A stretch of DNA of 64,000 nucleotides from Canibacter zhuwentaonis. Lineage in GTDB: Bacteria; Actinomycetota; Actinomycetes; Actinomycetales; Microbacteriaceae. Both the position numbers and the translations under genes were made by a program. Numbering within the stretch: the first letter of the stretch is position 1; each line of letters opens with the position of its first letter. A model generated the notes under the pieces. The model saw nothing but the letters and a program-made list of their open reading frames with translations, made no database searches and was not told the origin of the DNA. The DNA is taken from NCBI RefSeq assembly GCF_018531145.1, contig NZ_JAHDSZ010000009.1, positions 1 to 64,000 on the forward strand. The letters are read 5' to 3'. Positions 1-8,251 of this stretch are shown piece by piece.

Positions 1-1
1 C

Positions 2-673
2 TATATTAACAGTCAGTTTACCCAGGTGCTTCAGTTTCCAAACAGTAACACTGCAAAGAAGGTTTTATCTGAGAGTGTTTTAAAGGGTAGTACGTGTACT
101 GTGACTGTTAATAATGTTCAGGTTCCTGAGGGTTGGGAGTGGAATCTTCCGAATCCGGTAGTGCAGAAGGTGACGGAGAATACTGAGGTGCAGGTTGCTG
201 TGGATGCTCTACCACCAGCACCAAAGCCAGCACCGTCAGAGCCAGCACCATCAGAACCAGCACCATCAGAACCGGCACCATCAGAGCCAGCACCATCAGA
301 GCCAGCTCCAGCGCCAGCTCCAGCGCCAGCTCCAGCGCCAGAGACGGAGATGGAGACGGAGATGGAGACAGCACCGGAGACAGCGCCATCACCGGCACCA
401 GCGCCAGAGTCAGAGACGGAGTCAGAACCGGTACCACCGGTGATGCCGGAACAGCCAGCACCGTCAGTGCCTGTTGTGCCGGAAACACCGGTAGCACCGG
501 AGTCTGTTGCGCCAGTAGAAACGCCTGCGGATAGTAGTGAAACAGGTGCTAGGACACTGGTAAACACGGGTGCCGTGGGAACGGTTGTACCGTTGTTGGG
601 TGGTGTTTTTGTTCTTTTGGGAGCTGGTGTTGTGATTATCACCGCTCACCGCCGCCGCAGCAGTAGGGCATAG
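2..673 (+). CDS. Cell-wall-anchored proline-rich surface protein, C-terminal part (5' truncated)
   Basis: The reading frame is open from the first bases, so the true start lies upstream of the window. About 70 residues of a possibly beta-rich module (two short valine-rich stretches, one Cys) are followed by a long Pro/Ala/Glu/Ser-rich stalk made of PSEPA repeats, PAPA runs and METE runs. The C-terminus has the three parts of a sortase signal: the pentapeptide LVNTG (an LPxTG variant), a hydrophobic segment of about 22 residues, and a basic tail ending HRRRSSRA. This predicts covalent attachment to peptidoglycan, with the repeat region spanning the wall. The function of the exposed head lies outside the window. 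A hairpin follows the stop codon. Confidence 0.85.
   Translation, partial: YINSQFTQVLQFPNSNTAKKVLSESVLKGSTCTVTVNNVQVPEGWEWNLPNPVVQKVTENTEVQVAVDALPPAPKPAPSEPAPSEPAPSEPAPSEPAPSEPAPAPAPAPAPAPETEMETEMETAPETAPSPAPAPESETESEPVPPVMPEQPAPSVPVVPETPVAPESVAPVETPADSSETGARTLVNTGAVGTVVPLLGGVFVLLGAGVVIITAHRRRSSRA
208..420 (+). repeat. Low-complexity coding repeats (PSEPA, PAPA, METE units)
   Basis: The stalk of the surface protein is encoded by roughly 15-bp units (PSEPA, about 229-305), then 12-bp PAPA-type units (about 305-340), then 12-bp METE units (about 340-370). Such arrays commonly change copy number by slippage, so length variation between strains is expected (inference). Confidence 0.85.
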
Positions 674-705
674 TTTAGCTACTGTGTTTTAACACGACAG
701 TTCAG

Positions 706-749
706 AGAGAACCCCTTGGATTCGCTCGTGCGAGTTCGAGGGGTTCTCT
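706..749 (+). terminator. Hairpin terminator after the surface protein gene
   Basis: An 11-bp perfect stem (706-716 with 739-749) closes over a loop that has a smaller inner hairpin (722-725 with 730-733). The T-run after it is weak, so termination is likely but not certain. The rest of 674-906 carries no gene and probably includes the aceE promoter. Confidence 0.65.
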
Positions 750-906
750 GCGTTTAGATTGTGTGCACTGTTAAGCAACCTCTAAGTAATCATTTACAGT
801 GCGAACGCACGCAAAACTCCAATTACTCAGCGAGACGATAGTAAACTATTTGCGTAATTGAGCGATCTGCTGCGCTCAGCGTTAGACCACGAGCAGAGGA
901 ATTAAA

Positions 907-3633
907 ATGCCTGTTAATACAGAAGATCCTTACGCACCAAACACGCCGGATTCAGACCCCGCAGAGACCGCCGAGTGGCAAGAATCGCTCGACCAGCTCG
1001 CAGAGCAACGCGGTCCGAGTCGCGCACGCGAAATTATGACCTCGCTTTTGGCTCGCTCTCGCGAGCTGCACTTAAACGTACCGCAGGTGCCAACAACGGA
1101 CTATGTGAACACAATTGCGTCGGTTAATGAGCCAGAGTTCCCCGGTGACGAATCTTTAGAGCGCGAGTATCGCTCGTACATCCGCTGGAACGCGGCCATG
1201 CTCGTGCAGCGTGCGCAACGTCCCGGCGTTGAGGTTGGCGGGCATATTTCGACCTACGCTTCAGCCGCGTCACTGTACGAGGTAGGCTTTAACCATTTCT
1301 TCCGCGGGCAGGATCATCCCGGTGGCGGCGATCAGATTTTTGTGCAGGGGCACGCCTCACCCGGGATATACTCGCGCGCCTTCCTGGAGGGACGCCTCAC
1401 AGCAGACCAGCTTGACGGTTTCAGGCAGGAAGTGTCGCACCCCGGCGGTGGCATCCCGAGCTATCCGCACCCGCGTTTAATGCCTGATTTTTGGCAGTTC
1501 CCAACCGTTTCTATGGGGCTTGGACCAATTAACGCTATTTATCAGGCGCAGTTTAACAAGTACCTCACCAATCGCGGCATTAAAGACTGTAGCGACCAGC
1601 ACGTGTGGGCTTTCCTTGGCGATGGCGAGCTTGACGAAGTTGAGAGCCGCGGGCAGCTGCAGGTTGCGGCAAATGAAGGGCTCGACAACCTCACTTTTGT
1701 TATCAACTGCAATCTGCAGCGCCTTGACGGTCCTGTGCGCGGTAACGGTAAAATCATCCAGGAGCTTGAAAGCTATTTCCGCGGTGCGGGCTGGAACGTA
1801 ATTAAAGTTGTTTGGGGGCGTGAGTGGGATGACCTGCTCAACCGCGACAAAGACGGCGCACTGCTGAATCTGATGAACACAACCCCGGACGGTGACTTCC
1901 AAACATACAAAGCCGAAAGCGGCGCGTATATTCGGCAGAACTTCTTCGGGCGCGATCCACAAGCCCTGAAACTGGTTGAAAACTATAGCGACGATCGAAT
2001 CTGGGCGCTGCGGCGTGGCGGGCACGACTATCGCAAAGTTTATGCGGCCTATAAGGCAGCAACCGAGCACAGGGGTCGCCCAACCGTAATTTTGGCGCAC
2101 ACTATCAAGGGTTACGGTCTCGGGCCGCACTTTGAGGGTCGCAACGCAACCCACCAGATGAAAAAGATGACGGTTGACCACATGAAACTGTTCCGCGACA
2201 CAATGCGGATTCCTGTTACCGATGCGCAGCTAGAGGCCAACCCGTATCAAGCGCCATACTACCGCCCTAACGAAAACAGCGATGTAATAACCTACATCAA
2301 GGACAGGCGGCGACAGCTCGGCGGATACGTGCCGCAGCGCCGCAGTAAGTACACGCAGCTTGAGCTACCAGAACAAAAACGCTACGCAATAGCCAAAAAA
2401 GGTTCCGGCTCGCAAAAAGCAGCAACGACTATGATGTTTGTCAGGCTGCTAAAAGACCTAATGCGCGATCCTAACTACGGACCACGATTTGTGCCGATTA
2501 TTCCGGATGAAGCGCGCACCTTTGGGATGGATAGCTACTTCCCCAGCTCTAAAATTTACAACCCAAACGGGCAAACATACACCTCCGTTGACCGCAACCT
2601 GCTGCTCGCCTACAAAGAGAGCGAGCAGGGCGTGCTGCTGCACGTTGGAATTAACGAGGCGGGCGCGGCTGCCGCGTTCACTGCCGTCGGCACATCCTAT
2701 GCAACCCAGGGTGAGCCAATGATTCCGATCTATATTTTCTATTCAATGTTTGGATTTCAGCGCACCGGCGACGCTTTCTGGGCGGCGGGCGATCAAATGA
2801 CCCGCGGCTTCCTAATCGGCGCAACCGCCGGGCGCACAACGCTCACCGGCGAAGGGCTACAGCACGCTGACGGACATTCGCTGCTGCTGGCATCAACAAA
2901 CCCGGCGGTTATTTCGTACGACCCTGCTTACGGCTACGAAATCGGTCATATTATGCGCTCCGGGTTAGAGCGCATGTACGGCAGTGAGCATGAAGATCCA
3001 AACGTTATGTACTATATAACCGTCTACAACGAACCAATTGTGCATCCTAACGAGCCTGAAAATGTTGATGTTGAGGGCATTGTACGCGGTATTCACCGCG
3101 TACACGAGGGTGCTGCCGGAGAGTACAAAGCCCAGATTCTAGCTTCCGGCGTTGCTGTGCCGTGGGCGATTGAGGCCGCTGAGCTGCTGCACCGAGATTG
3201 GAAAGTTAGTGCCGATGTATGGAGCGTCACAAGCTGGAGCGAGCTGTATCGCGACGGAGTGCGCGCGCGCGATACGGCCTTTGCAAATCTCGATAAGCCG
3301 GCTCCGCAGCCCTATCTGACGCAGAAACTTGCGAATGCCAAGGGTCCTTTTGTCGCTGTCAGTGACTTTGAAAGCGGCGTACCAGAGCAGATCCGCGCCT
3401 TTATTCCGGGTGATTACAGCGTGCTCGGCGCTAACGGTTTTGGCTTCAGCGACACCCGCGCCGCAGCTCGCCGCAGTTTCAAAATTGACCGCGAATCAGT
3501 TGTTGTGAAAGTGCTGCAGCAGCTTGCAGCGCAGGGCGAAATTGCCGACTGGATACCTTTTGAAGCCTACAAAAAATACCGCATATCAGAAATAAACGCC
3601 GGTTCAACGGGCAGCACCGGAGGCGACTCCTAA
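907..3633 (+). CDS. aceE: Pyruvate dehydrogenase E1 component, homodimeric type
   Basis: This is the thiamine-diphosphate-dependent subunit that decarboxylates pyruvate and passes the acetyl group to the E2 lipoyl domain, feeding acetyl-CoA to the fab genes downstream. The 908-residue length is normal for the single-chain E1 of actinobacteria and proteobacteria. The thiamine-binding signature GDGELDE is near residue 240, with the paired NCN about 30 residues later. The start is ATG with AGAGGA about 7 bases upstream. fabD begins 52 bases after the stop. The pairing of aceE with fabD-fabH-acpP-fabF is typical of Micrococcales. The E2 and E3 genes are not in the window. Confidence 0.97.
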   Translation: MPVNTEDPYAPNTPDSDPAETAEWQESLDQLAEQRGPSRAREIMTSLLARSRELHLNVPQVPTTDYVNTIASVNEPEFPGDESLEREYRSYIRWNAAMLVQRAQRPGVEVGGHISTYASAASLYEVGFNHFFRGQDHPGGGDQIFVQGHASPGIYSRAFLEGRLTADQLDGFRQEVSHPGGGIPSYPHPRLMPDFWQFPTVSMGLGPINAIYQAQFNKYLTNRGIKDCSDQHVWAFLGDGELDEVESRGQLQVAANEGLDNLTFVINCNLQRLDGPVRGNGKIIQELESYFRGAGWNVIKVVWGREWDDLLNRDKDGALLNLMNTTPDGDFQTYKAESGAYIRQNFFGRDPQALKLVENYSDDRIWALRRGGHDYRKVYAAYKAATEHRGRPTVILAHTIKGYGLGPHFEGRNATHQMKKMTVDHMKLFRDTMRIPVTDAQLEANPYQAPYYRPNENSDVITYIKDRRRQLGGYVPQRRSKYTQLELPEQKRYAIAKKGSGSQKAATTMMFVRLLKDLMRDPNYGPRFVPIIPDEARTFGMDSYFPSSKIYNPNGQTYTSVDRNLLLAYKESEQGVLLHVGINEAGAAAAFTAVGTSYATQGEPMIPIYIFYSMFGFQRTGDAFWAAGDQMTRGFLIGATAGRTTLTGEGLQHADGHSLLLASTNPAVISYDPAYGYEIGHIMRSGLERMYGSEHEDPNVMYYITVYNEPIVHPNEPENVDVEGIVRGIHRVHEGAAGEYKAQILASGVAVPWAIEAAELLHRDWKVSADVWSVTSWSELYRDGVRARDTAFANLDKPAPQPYLTQKLANAKGPFVAVSDFESGVPEQIRAFIPGDYSVLGANGFGFSDTRAAARRSFKIDRESVVVKVLQQLAAQGEIADWIPFEAYKKYRISEINAGSTGSTGGDS

Positions 3634-3685
3634 GCTCGCTCACCCGTTAAAAACTAAGCCGTTAAAACTAAGGAAGAAGAGTGTA

Positions 3686-4642
3686 ATGATTGTAATTGCG
3701 TGCCCTGGTCAGGGCTCACAAACCCCCGGCTTTTTAGAGCCGTGGCTTGCCGGCAGCGACGCTAAACGCTGGCTGCGCGAGATGTCAGAGCGGATCGAAA
3801 TCGACCTGGTCAAACACGGCACAGTTAGCGATGCTGAGACTATCCGCGCCACCAACATTGCGCAGCCGCTAATAGTTGCCGCGGGGATTCTCTCGCTTAA
3901 CTCCATCAACGCTGAACTTGCCAAACTGGACACTGCAACAGCTGCGGTCGTGCAGCAGCGACTGTGCTTTGCCGGGCACTCCGTTGGCGAGATCACAGCC
4001 GCCTACGGTGCCGGTGTTTTTAACGCACTAGCCGCGCTCGAGTTTGTTGCGGCGAGATCTCGCGCAATGCAGCGGTGTGCCGGCGCATCCGCTACCTCGA
4101 TGGCTGCAGTTTTGGGCGCTGCCACCCCAGAACTGCAGCAGCGCTTGGAGGAGCTGCAATTAACCGTCGCAAACTACAACGGAGCCGGGCAGCTGGTGGT
4201 TGCTGGTGCGCTCGCAAACGTTGCCAAGCTGGTTAGCGATCCGCCCGCAAAAACTCGAGTTATCCAGTTGCGCGTAGCCGGCGCTTTTCACACTGACGCA
4301 ATGGCACAGGCGCGTGATGAGCTGACGCAGGCGAAGCAGGAGTTCTTAATCGAGGATCCTAAGGTACCCCTCTACACAAACAGAGACGGCAGCGTTGTTG
4401 ATTCTGGCAGCGCATATTTAGAGCTTTTGATTTCACAGATCGCAACCCCAGTGAGGTGGGATCTGTGCATGGAATCACTGCTGCAAGACGGCGTGTCGCA
4501 GCTGGTCGAGCTAGCTCCCAGCGGGGCGCTATCCGGGCTTGCAAAGCGCGCCATGAAAGGGGTTGCAATATCTAAGATCAGCACTCCGGAGGACGTTAAA
4601 ATTTTAGTTACCAAGCTTACAGCAAACGCACAAAACGATTAG
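3686..4642 (+). CDS. fabD: Malonyl-CoA:ACP transacylase
   Basis: FabD moves malonyl groups from CoA to acyl carrier protein, supplying extender units for type II fatty-acid synthesis. The 318-residue protein begins with the GQGSQ motif (residues 8-12). The nucleophile is Ser99 in GHSVG, and the catalytic histidine is in the AFHTDAM segment. It is the first gene of the fab block and is followed 8 bases later by fabH, so the two are very likely co-transcribed and translationally close. Confidence 0.96.
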   Translation: MIVIACPGQGSQTPGFLEPWLAGSDAKRWLREMSERIEIDLVKHGTVSDAETIRATNIAQPLIVAAGILSLNSINAELAKLDTATAAVVQQRLCFAGHSVGEITAAYGAGVFNALAALEFVAARSRAMQRCAGASATSMAAVLGAATPELQQRLEELQLTVANYNGAGQLVVAGALANVAKLVSDPPAKTRVIQLRVAGAFHTDAMAQARDELTQAKQEFLIEDPKVPLYTNRDGSVVDSGSAYLELLISQIATPVRWDLCMESLLQDGVSQLVELAPSGALSGLAKRAMKGVAISKISTPEDVKILVTKLTANAQND

Positions 4643-4650
4643 GGCATAAC

Positions 4651-5652
4651 ATGAACATTAAACTTCAGCAGACAGAAACCGCGCCGGGATCCCGAATTCT
4701 CGCGATGGGAGCGGCTCGCGGGGAGCTTGCGGTGACAAACAACGAGCTGGTTGCAGCGATCGATTCTTCTGACGAGTGGATTCAACAGCGCACCGGAATT
4801 GTAACCCGCAAGCGCGCCAAAAAAGGCACCAGCGCACTAGATCTGGCCGTTAGTGCGGCGCAGGAGGCGATCACAAAGTCGGGTGTTGACCCCGTAGAAA
4901 TCGGTCTTGTAATAGTTGCGACAATTAGCAACGTGCAGCAGACCCCGTCCCTTGCGGCCGTGCTGGCCGATAAGGTTGGCGCGATCAACGCTGCCGCTTA
5001 CGACAGCAACGCCGCCTGTGCCGGCTACTGCTACGGTATCGCGCAGGCGGACGCGATGATCCGCTCCGGGCAGGCTAAATACGCGGTTGTTATCGGTGCT
5101 GAGAAGCTCTCAGATGTGGTGGATCCAAGCGACCGTAGCATTTCTTTCCTGCTGGGCGACGGCGCGGGCGCGGCAGTGCTGGGCGCTGCCAGCGAACCCG
5201 GGGTTTCGACGACCGTGTGGGGTGCTGACGGATCGCGCGCCGCGGCAGTTGGCATGAACAACACGCTTATTGAGTTCCGTGATGGAGAGGCGGCATGGCC
5301 GACCCTGCGTCAGGATGGTTCCAGCGTGTTCCGCTGGGCCGTCTGGGAAATGGCGAAAGTTGCCCGCAAAACCATGGAAGCAGCGGGCATCGAGGCGAAG
5401 GATCTAACCGCTTTTGTGCCGCACCAGGCAAATATGCGCATTATTGACGAGTTTGCAAAACAGCTGGGACTGCCAGAGAGCGTTTTGATTGCCCGCGATA
5501 TTCGCGAAACCGGCAACACTTCAGCGGCGTCCATTCCACTAGCGATGCATCAACTGCTGGCAGAAAACCCCGAGGCCAGCGGTGGTTTGGCGCTGCAGAT
5601 TGGATTTGGTGCGGGGCTTGTTTACGCATCCCAGGTGGTGCGTTTGCCGTAA
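4651..5652 (+). CDS. fabH: 3-oxoacyl-ACP synthase III
   Basis: FabH starts each fatty-acid chain by condensing an acyl-CoA primer with malonyl-ACP. The 333-residue protein has the full Cys-His-Asn triad: Cys123 in AACAGY, the histidine in FVPHQAN, and the asparagine in ETGNTSAAS. The N-terminal DEWIQQRTGI segment is also diagnostic. It lies between fabD and acpP, the usual actinobacterial order. Confidence 0.97.
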   Translation: MNIKLQQTETAPGSRILAMGAARGELAVTNNELVAAIDSSDEWIQQRTGIVTRKRAKKGTSALDLAVSAAQEAITKSGVDPVEIGLVIVATISNVQQTPSLAAVLADKVGAINAAAYDSNAACAGYCYGIAQADAMIRSGQAKYAVVIGAEKLSDVVDPSDRSISFLLGDGAGAAVLGAASEPGVSTTVWGADGSRAAAVGMNNTLIEFRDGEAAWPTLRQDGSSVFRWAVWEMAKVARKTMEAAGIEAKDLTAFVPHQANMRIIDEFAKQLGLPESVLIARDIRETGNTSAASIPLAMHQLLAENPEASGGLALQIGFGAGLVYASQVVRLP

Positions 5653-5735
5653 AAACACTAAAATACATATTTCAGATATAATTTAACGTAAAATCGTTAG
5701 CGGGAACTTTTTTTATTTACTACAAGGAGACACAT

Positions 5736-5984
5736 ATGGCATTTACCACCGAAGAAGTACTTAGTGGTCTGGCAGAGCTTATTAATGATGAAACCGGTAT
5801 TGCGCCAGAGGTTGTTGCGCTGGAGAAATCTTTCACAGACGATCTTGACATCGACTCAATCTCGATGACAACAATTGTTGTTAACGCCGAGGAAAAATTC
5901 GATGTTAGAATCCCTGACGAAGAAGTTAAAAACCTGCGCACTGTTGGTGACGCGGTTGAATTTATCACAAAGGCGCAGGTCTAA
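5736..5984 (+). CDS. acpP: Acyl carrier protein
   Basis: This is an 82-residue acidic carrier protein. Ser41 in the DLDIDSIS motif is the phosphopantetheine attachment site, where DSL is more usual than DSI. ATG is preceded by a strong AAGGAG at about 5724-5729. An 83-base gap separates it from fabH and a hairpin separates it from fabF, consistent with ACP being made in larger amounts than its neighbours. Confidence 0.97.
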   Translation: MAFTTEEVLSGLAELINDETGIAPEVVALEKSFTDDLDIDSISMTTIVVNAEEKFDVRIPDEEVKNLRTVGDAVEFITKAQV

Positions 5985-6002
5985 TTTTTAGACTAAAGAT
6001 GT

Positions 6003-6045
6003 TGCGCGGGCACGTTTTCTAACTTTAACGTCCCGCGCAGCTTTT
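6003..6045 (+). terminator. Hairpin between acpP and fabF (partial terminator)
   Basis: An 8-bp GC-rich stem (6003-6010 with 6032-6039) is followed by GCTTTTGT. It sits just after acpP and before the fabF ribosome site. It probably reduces read-through into fabF or stabilises the acpP message. Confidence 0.55.
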
Positions 6046-6076
6046 GTGTACGTCACAGATTTGCTGGAGTATTAAC

Positions 6077-7309
6077 ATGACCAAAATTGTTGTAACTGGA
6101 ATCGGCGCAAGCACCCCCCTGGGTGGTAACGTGCCAGACACCTGGCAAGCTTTGCTCGCTGGTAAATCTGGTGTGCGCACACTAACTCACGAGTGGGTTA
6201 GCAAGTATGAACTGCCTGTTACCTTTGCGGGTGAGGCGCTTGTGCGCCCCGCAGAAATCCTGCCACGACCGCAGGCTAAAAGGCTGGATCCGGCAAGTCA
6301 GTTCGCCGTTATCGCCGCGATTGAGGCTTTCACTAACGCTGGCAACCCCGAGGTTGACTGCGATAGGCTCGGAGTTGATTTTGCGACGGGTATCGGTGGC
6401 GTGTGGAGTCTGCTTAACGGGTGGGACACCCTGCGGGAACGCGGACCGCGCCGCGTGCTGCCTATGACAGTGCCAATGCTCATGCCAAACGCCGCAGCTG
6501 CCGCAGTTTCGATGCATTTTAACGCGCGCGCGTACGCGCACACTGTTGCGTCCGCTTGCGCATCCAGCACGGAATCACTTGTGCACGCGATCCACAATCT
6601 CAAAGCGGGACTGGCGGATGTTGTTATCGCCGGCGGCACAGAATCCGCTATCCATCCGGTCACAGTTGCTTCTTTTGCGGCGATGAAAGCGCTGTCAACT
6701 CGCAACGACACCCCAGAAACAGCCTCACGCCCCTACAGTATTGACCGCGACGGTTTCGTTATGGGCGAGGGCGCGGCTGCGCTCGTGCTCGAAACAGAGG
6801 CGCACGCCAAAGCGCGCGGCGCACGCATTTATGCAGAGTTTGCGGGCGGCGGTATTACCGCTGATTCTTATCACATTACCTCTAACGACCCCGAGGGTAT
6901 TGGCGCGCAGCGCGCAGTTGATCTGGCACTTGCCGAGGCCGGTGCGCAACCGGCAGAGGTAACCCATATTAATGCGCACGCAACCAGCACCCCCGTTGGC
7001 GATATTGCAGAGTACGCCGCACTGCGGCGCGTCTTTGGTGATCGCGTTAACGAGATTCCGGTGTCGGCAACGAAGAGCTCAACAGGGCATTTACTCGGTG
7101 GCACGGGTGCTCTGGAGGCTATTTTCACGGTGCTCGCGGTTGCTAATCGCACTGCCCCGCCAACGATAAACACTGTTGAGCAGGATCCTGAAATTCCGCT
7201 AAATATTTCAGCCGCGCCTGTTAAGCTTGGATCAGCGGATCAGCTTGCAATCAGTAACTCATTTGGTTTTGGCGGGCATAACGCGGTTATTGCGGTGCGC
7301 AGCTACTAA
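6077..7309 (+). CDS. fabF: 3-oxoacyl-ACP synthase II
   Basis: FabF elongates acyl-ACP with malonyl-ACP. The Cys-His-His triad is present: Cys161 in ASACASS, the first histidine in NAHATSTP, and the second in STGHLLGG. A frame open from GTG at 6044 exists, but the family start MTKIVVTGIG is at ATG 6077 with GGAG 8 bases upstream, giving 410 residues, which matches FabF. It is the last gene of the fab block and is followed by a strong terminator. Confidence 0.96.
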   Translation: MTKIVVTGIGASTPLGGNVPDTWQALLAGKSGVRTLTHEWVSKYELPVTFAGEALVRPAEILPRPQAKRLDPASQFAVIAAIEAFTNAGNPEVDCDRLGVDFATGIGGVWSLLNGWDTLRERGPRRVLPMTVPMLMPNAAAAAVSMHFNARAYAHTVASACASSTESLVHAIHNLKAGLADVVIAGGTESAIHPVTVASFAAMKALSTRNDTPETASRPYSIDRDGFVMGEGAAALVLETEAHAKARGARIYAEFAGGGITADSYHITSNDPEGIGAQRAVDLALAEAGAQPAEVTHINAHATSTPVGDIAEYAALRRVFGDRVNEIPVSATKSSTGHLLGGTGALEAIFTVLAVANRTAPPTINTVEQDPEIPLNISAAPVKLGSADQLAISNSFGFGGHNAVIAVRSY

Positions 7310-7321
7310 CACTTAGCAAGT

Positions 7322-7363
7322 ATAAGGGTGTGGCGAAAGGTTTACCTTTCGCCACACCCTTAT
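7322..7363. terminator. Strong bidirectional terminator between fabF and tRNA-Gln
   Basis: A perfect 19-bp stem (7322-7340 with 7345-7363) encloses a four-base TTTA loop. It lies between the convergent fabF (+) and tRNA-Gln (-) and can serve both strands. Confidence 0.9.
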
Positions 7364-7364
7364 T

Positions 7365-7439
7365 TGGCTGGGATACCTGGACTCGAACCAAGAACAACTG
7401 AACCAGAATCAGCCGTGTTGCCAATTACACCATATCCCA
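7365..7439 (-). tRNA. tRNA-Gln (anticodon CTG)
   Basis: The reverse strand folds into a full cloverleaf: acceptor TGGGATA/TATCCCA, D arm GTGT/ACAC, an anticodon loop TTCTGGT giving CTG, and a T loop with GGTTCGAGTCC. The discriminator G is at 7368 and the 3' CCA is encoded (7365-7367). It is a lone tRNA at the left edge of the accessory region. Confidence 0.96.
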
Positions 7440-7787
7440 ACAGTGTTTACAACATCGTAAAATTATACTCACAGTCTTGCTAAAAAATCAAATAAAACCA
7501 CCGAATCAAAACGAACCACCTATTAGCCAAATAAACATCCAATTTATCTAACAACTGCCAAAGGAGTTATTAAGCACCAAACCATTACATATTCAGTTTA
7601 TTTTCAGCCTCTTTTAGTATGTTTAAGCCAAGCTAGAAATAGCCAGCATTAGCAACACAGCTAACGCCCTGCACGGCAGATTTTACAATTTGCCAAACTC
7701 TGCAGGAACTGTTTTCTGCAGAGTTGCTGAAAATAGTCAGGTGCGGGTTATTCCCAAACAACCGGGATTTACCATAAGGAGGTAACA
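7440..7787. other. Non-coding stretch with one stem-loop
   Basis: No gene is visible on either strand. The sequence is AT-rich upstream of the small broken gene and probably carries its promoter. One clear element is a perfect 10-bp stem (7696-7705 with 7716-7725) with a 10-base loop and no T-run, about 60 bases before a strong ribosome site. It may be a regulatory hairpin in the leader. Confidence 0.6.
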
Positions 7788-8051
7788 GTGATTACAAATA
7801 AGCTAAAGCAGGGATTGTATCAGCACTGGTCGTCTGTGCTTTAACTATATCAAGCCCAGGAACGGTGCGAGCCGAATACGGGTTAAAGAGTGATCTAAAA
7901 CCGGCGAGGATTTATTGTGTTTAGAATAGGGAATATAAAAATCCACGGTAATACATATGCGCTTTTTTCCGCCGGACTAATATCGGTGGTTTACATCTGG
8001 CATAACTCTGGCGTGGGCGGGAGCATAGCAATGCTCGACTCGGAGCTATAA
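7788..8051 (+). pseudogene. Frame-broken gene for a small secreted peptide
   Basis: GTG at 7788 has an excellent ribosome site (AAGGAGG about 5 bases before). The first frame reads MITNKLK and then soon stops at 7842. Restoring one base near the A-run at 7805-7808 gives a classic signal peptide: AGIVSALVVCALTISSP, then TVRA and a mature start EYG. That frame stops about 20 codons later. The first frame reopens after about 7899, and from GTG 7917 encodes a 44-residue hydrophobic stretch ending ...AMLDSEL at 8051. Two indels in a once-functional secreted or bacteriocin-like peptide gene explain this best. A separate small ORF at 7917-8051 is the alternative. I do not recognise the family. Confidence 0.5.
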
Positions 8052-8114
8052 TTCTAAACATCCTTTTAGTACGGCGCGAAAACCGGGAAAACAAGCATAA
8101 CTAGTATTCACCTG

Positions 8115-8159
8115 GCGGGTCGGTCGCACAGCTTAAAACCGCAACCGACCCGCTGTTTT
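8115..8159 (+). terminator. Rho-independent terminator
   Basis: A perfect 10-bp GC-rich stem (8115-8124 with 8144-8153) is followed by TGTTTT. It ends the transcript of the small broken gene and insulates the metalloprotease gene downstream. Confidence 0.8.
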
Positions 8160-8251
8160 GAAAGTTTTTCATAACGCAAAGATGACGGTTTAGTAAAGAT
8201 TTAATAACGCTTTTTTTGGTATATCCCAGCTAAGGCGGCTAAAATATTTAT

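Noticed and set aside
108-642. Long open frames antisense to the surface protein stalk
   Set aside because: They arise from the repetitive Pro/Ala/Glu codons of the plus-strand gene and have no start signals.
6044-6076. GTG start for fabF at 6044
   Set aside because: The family N-terminus and ribosome site fit ATG 6077.
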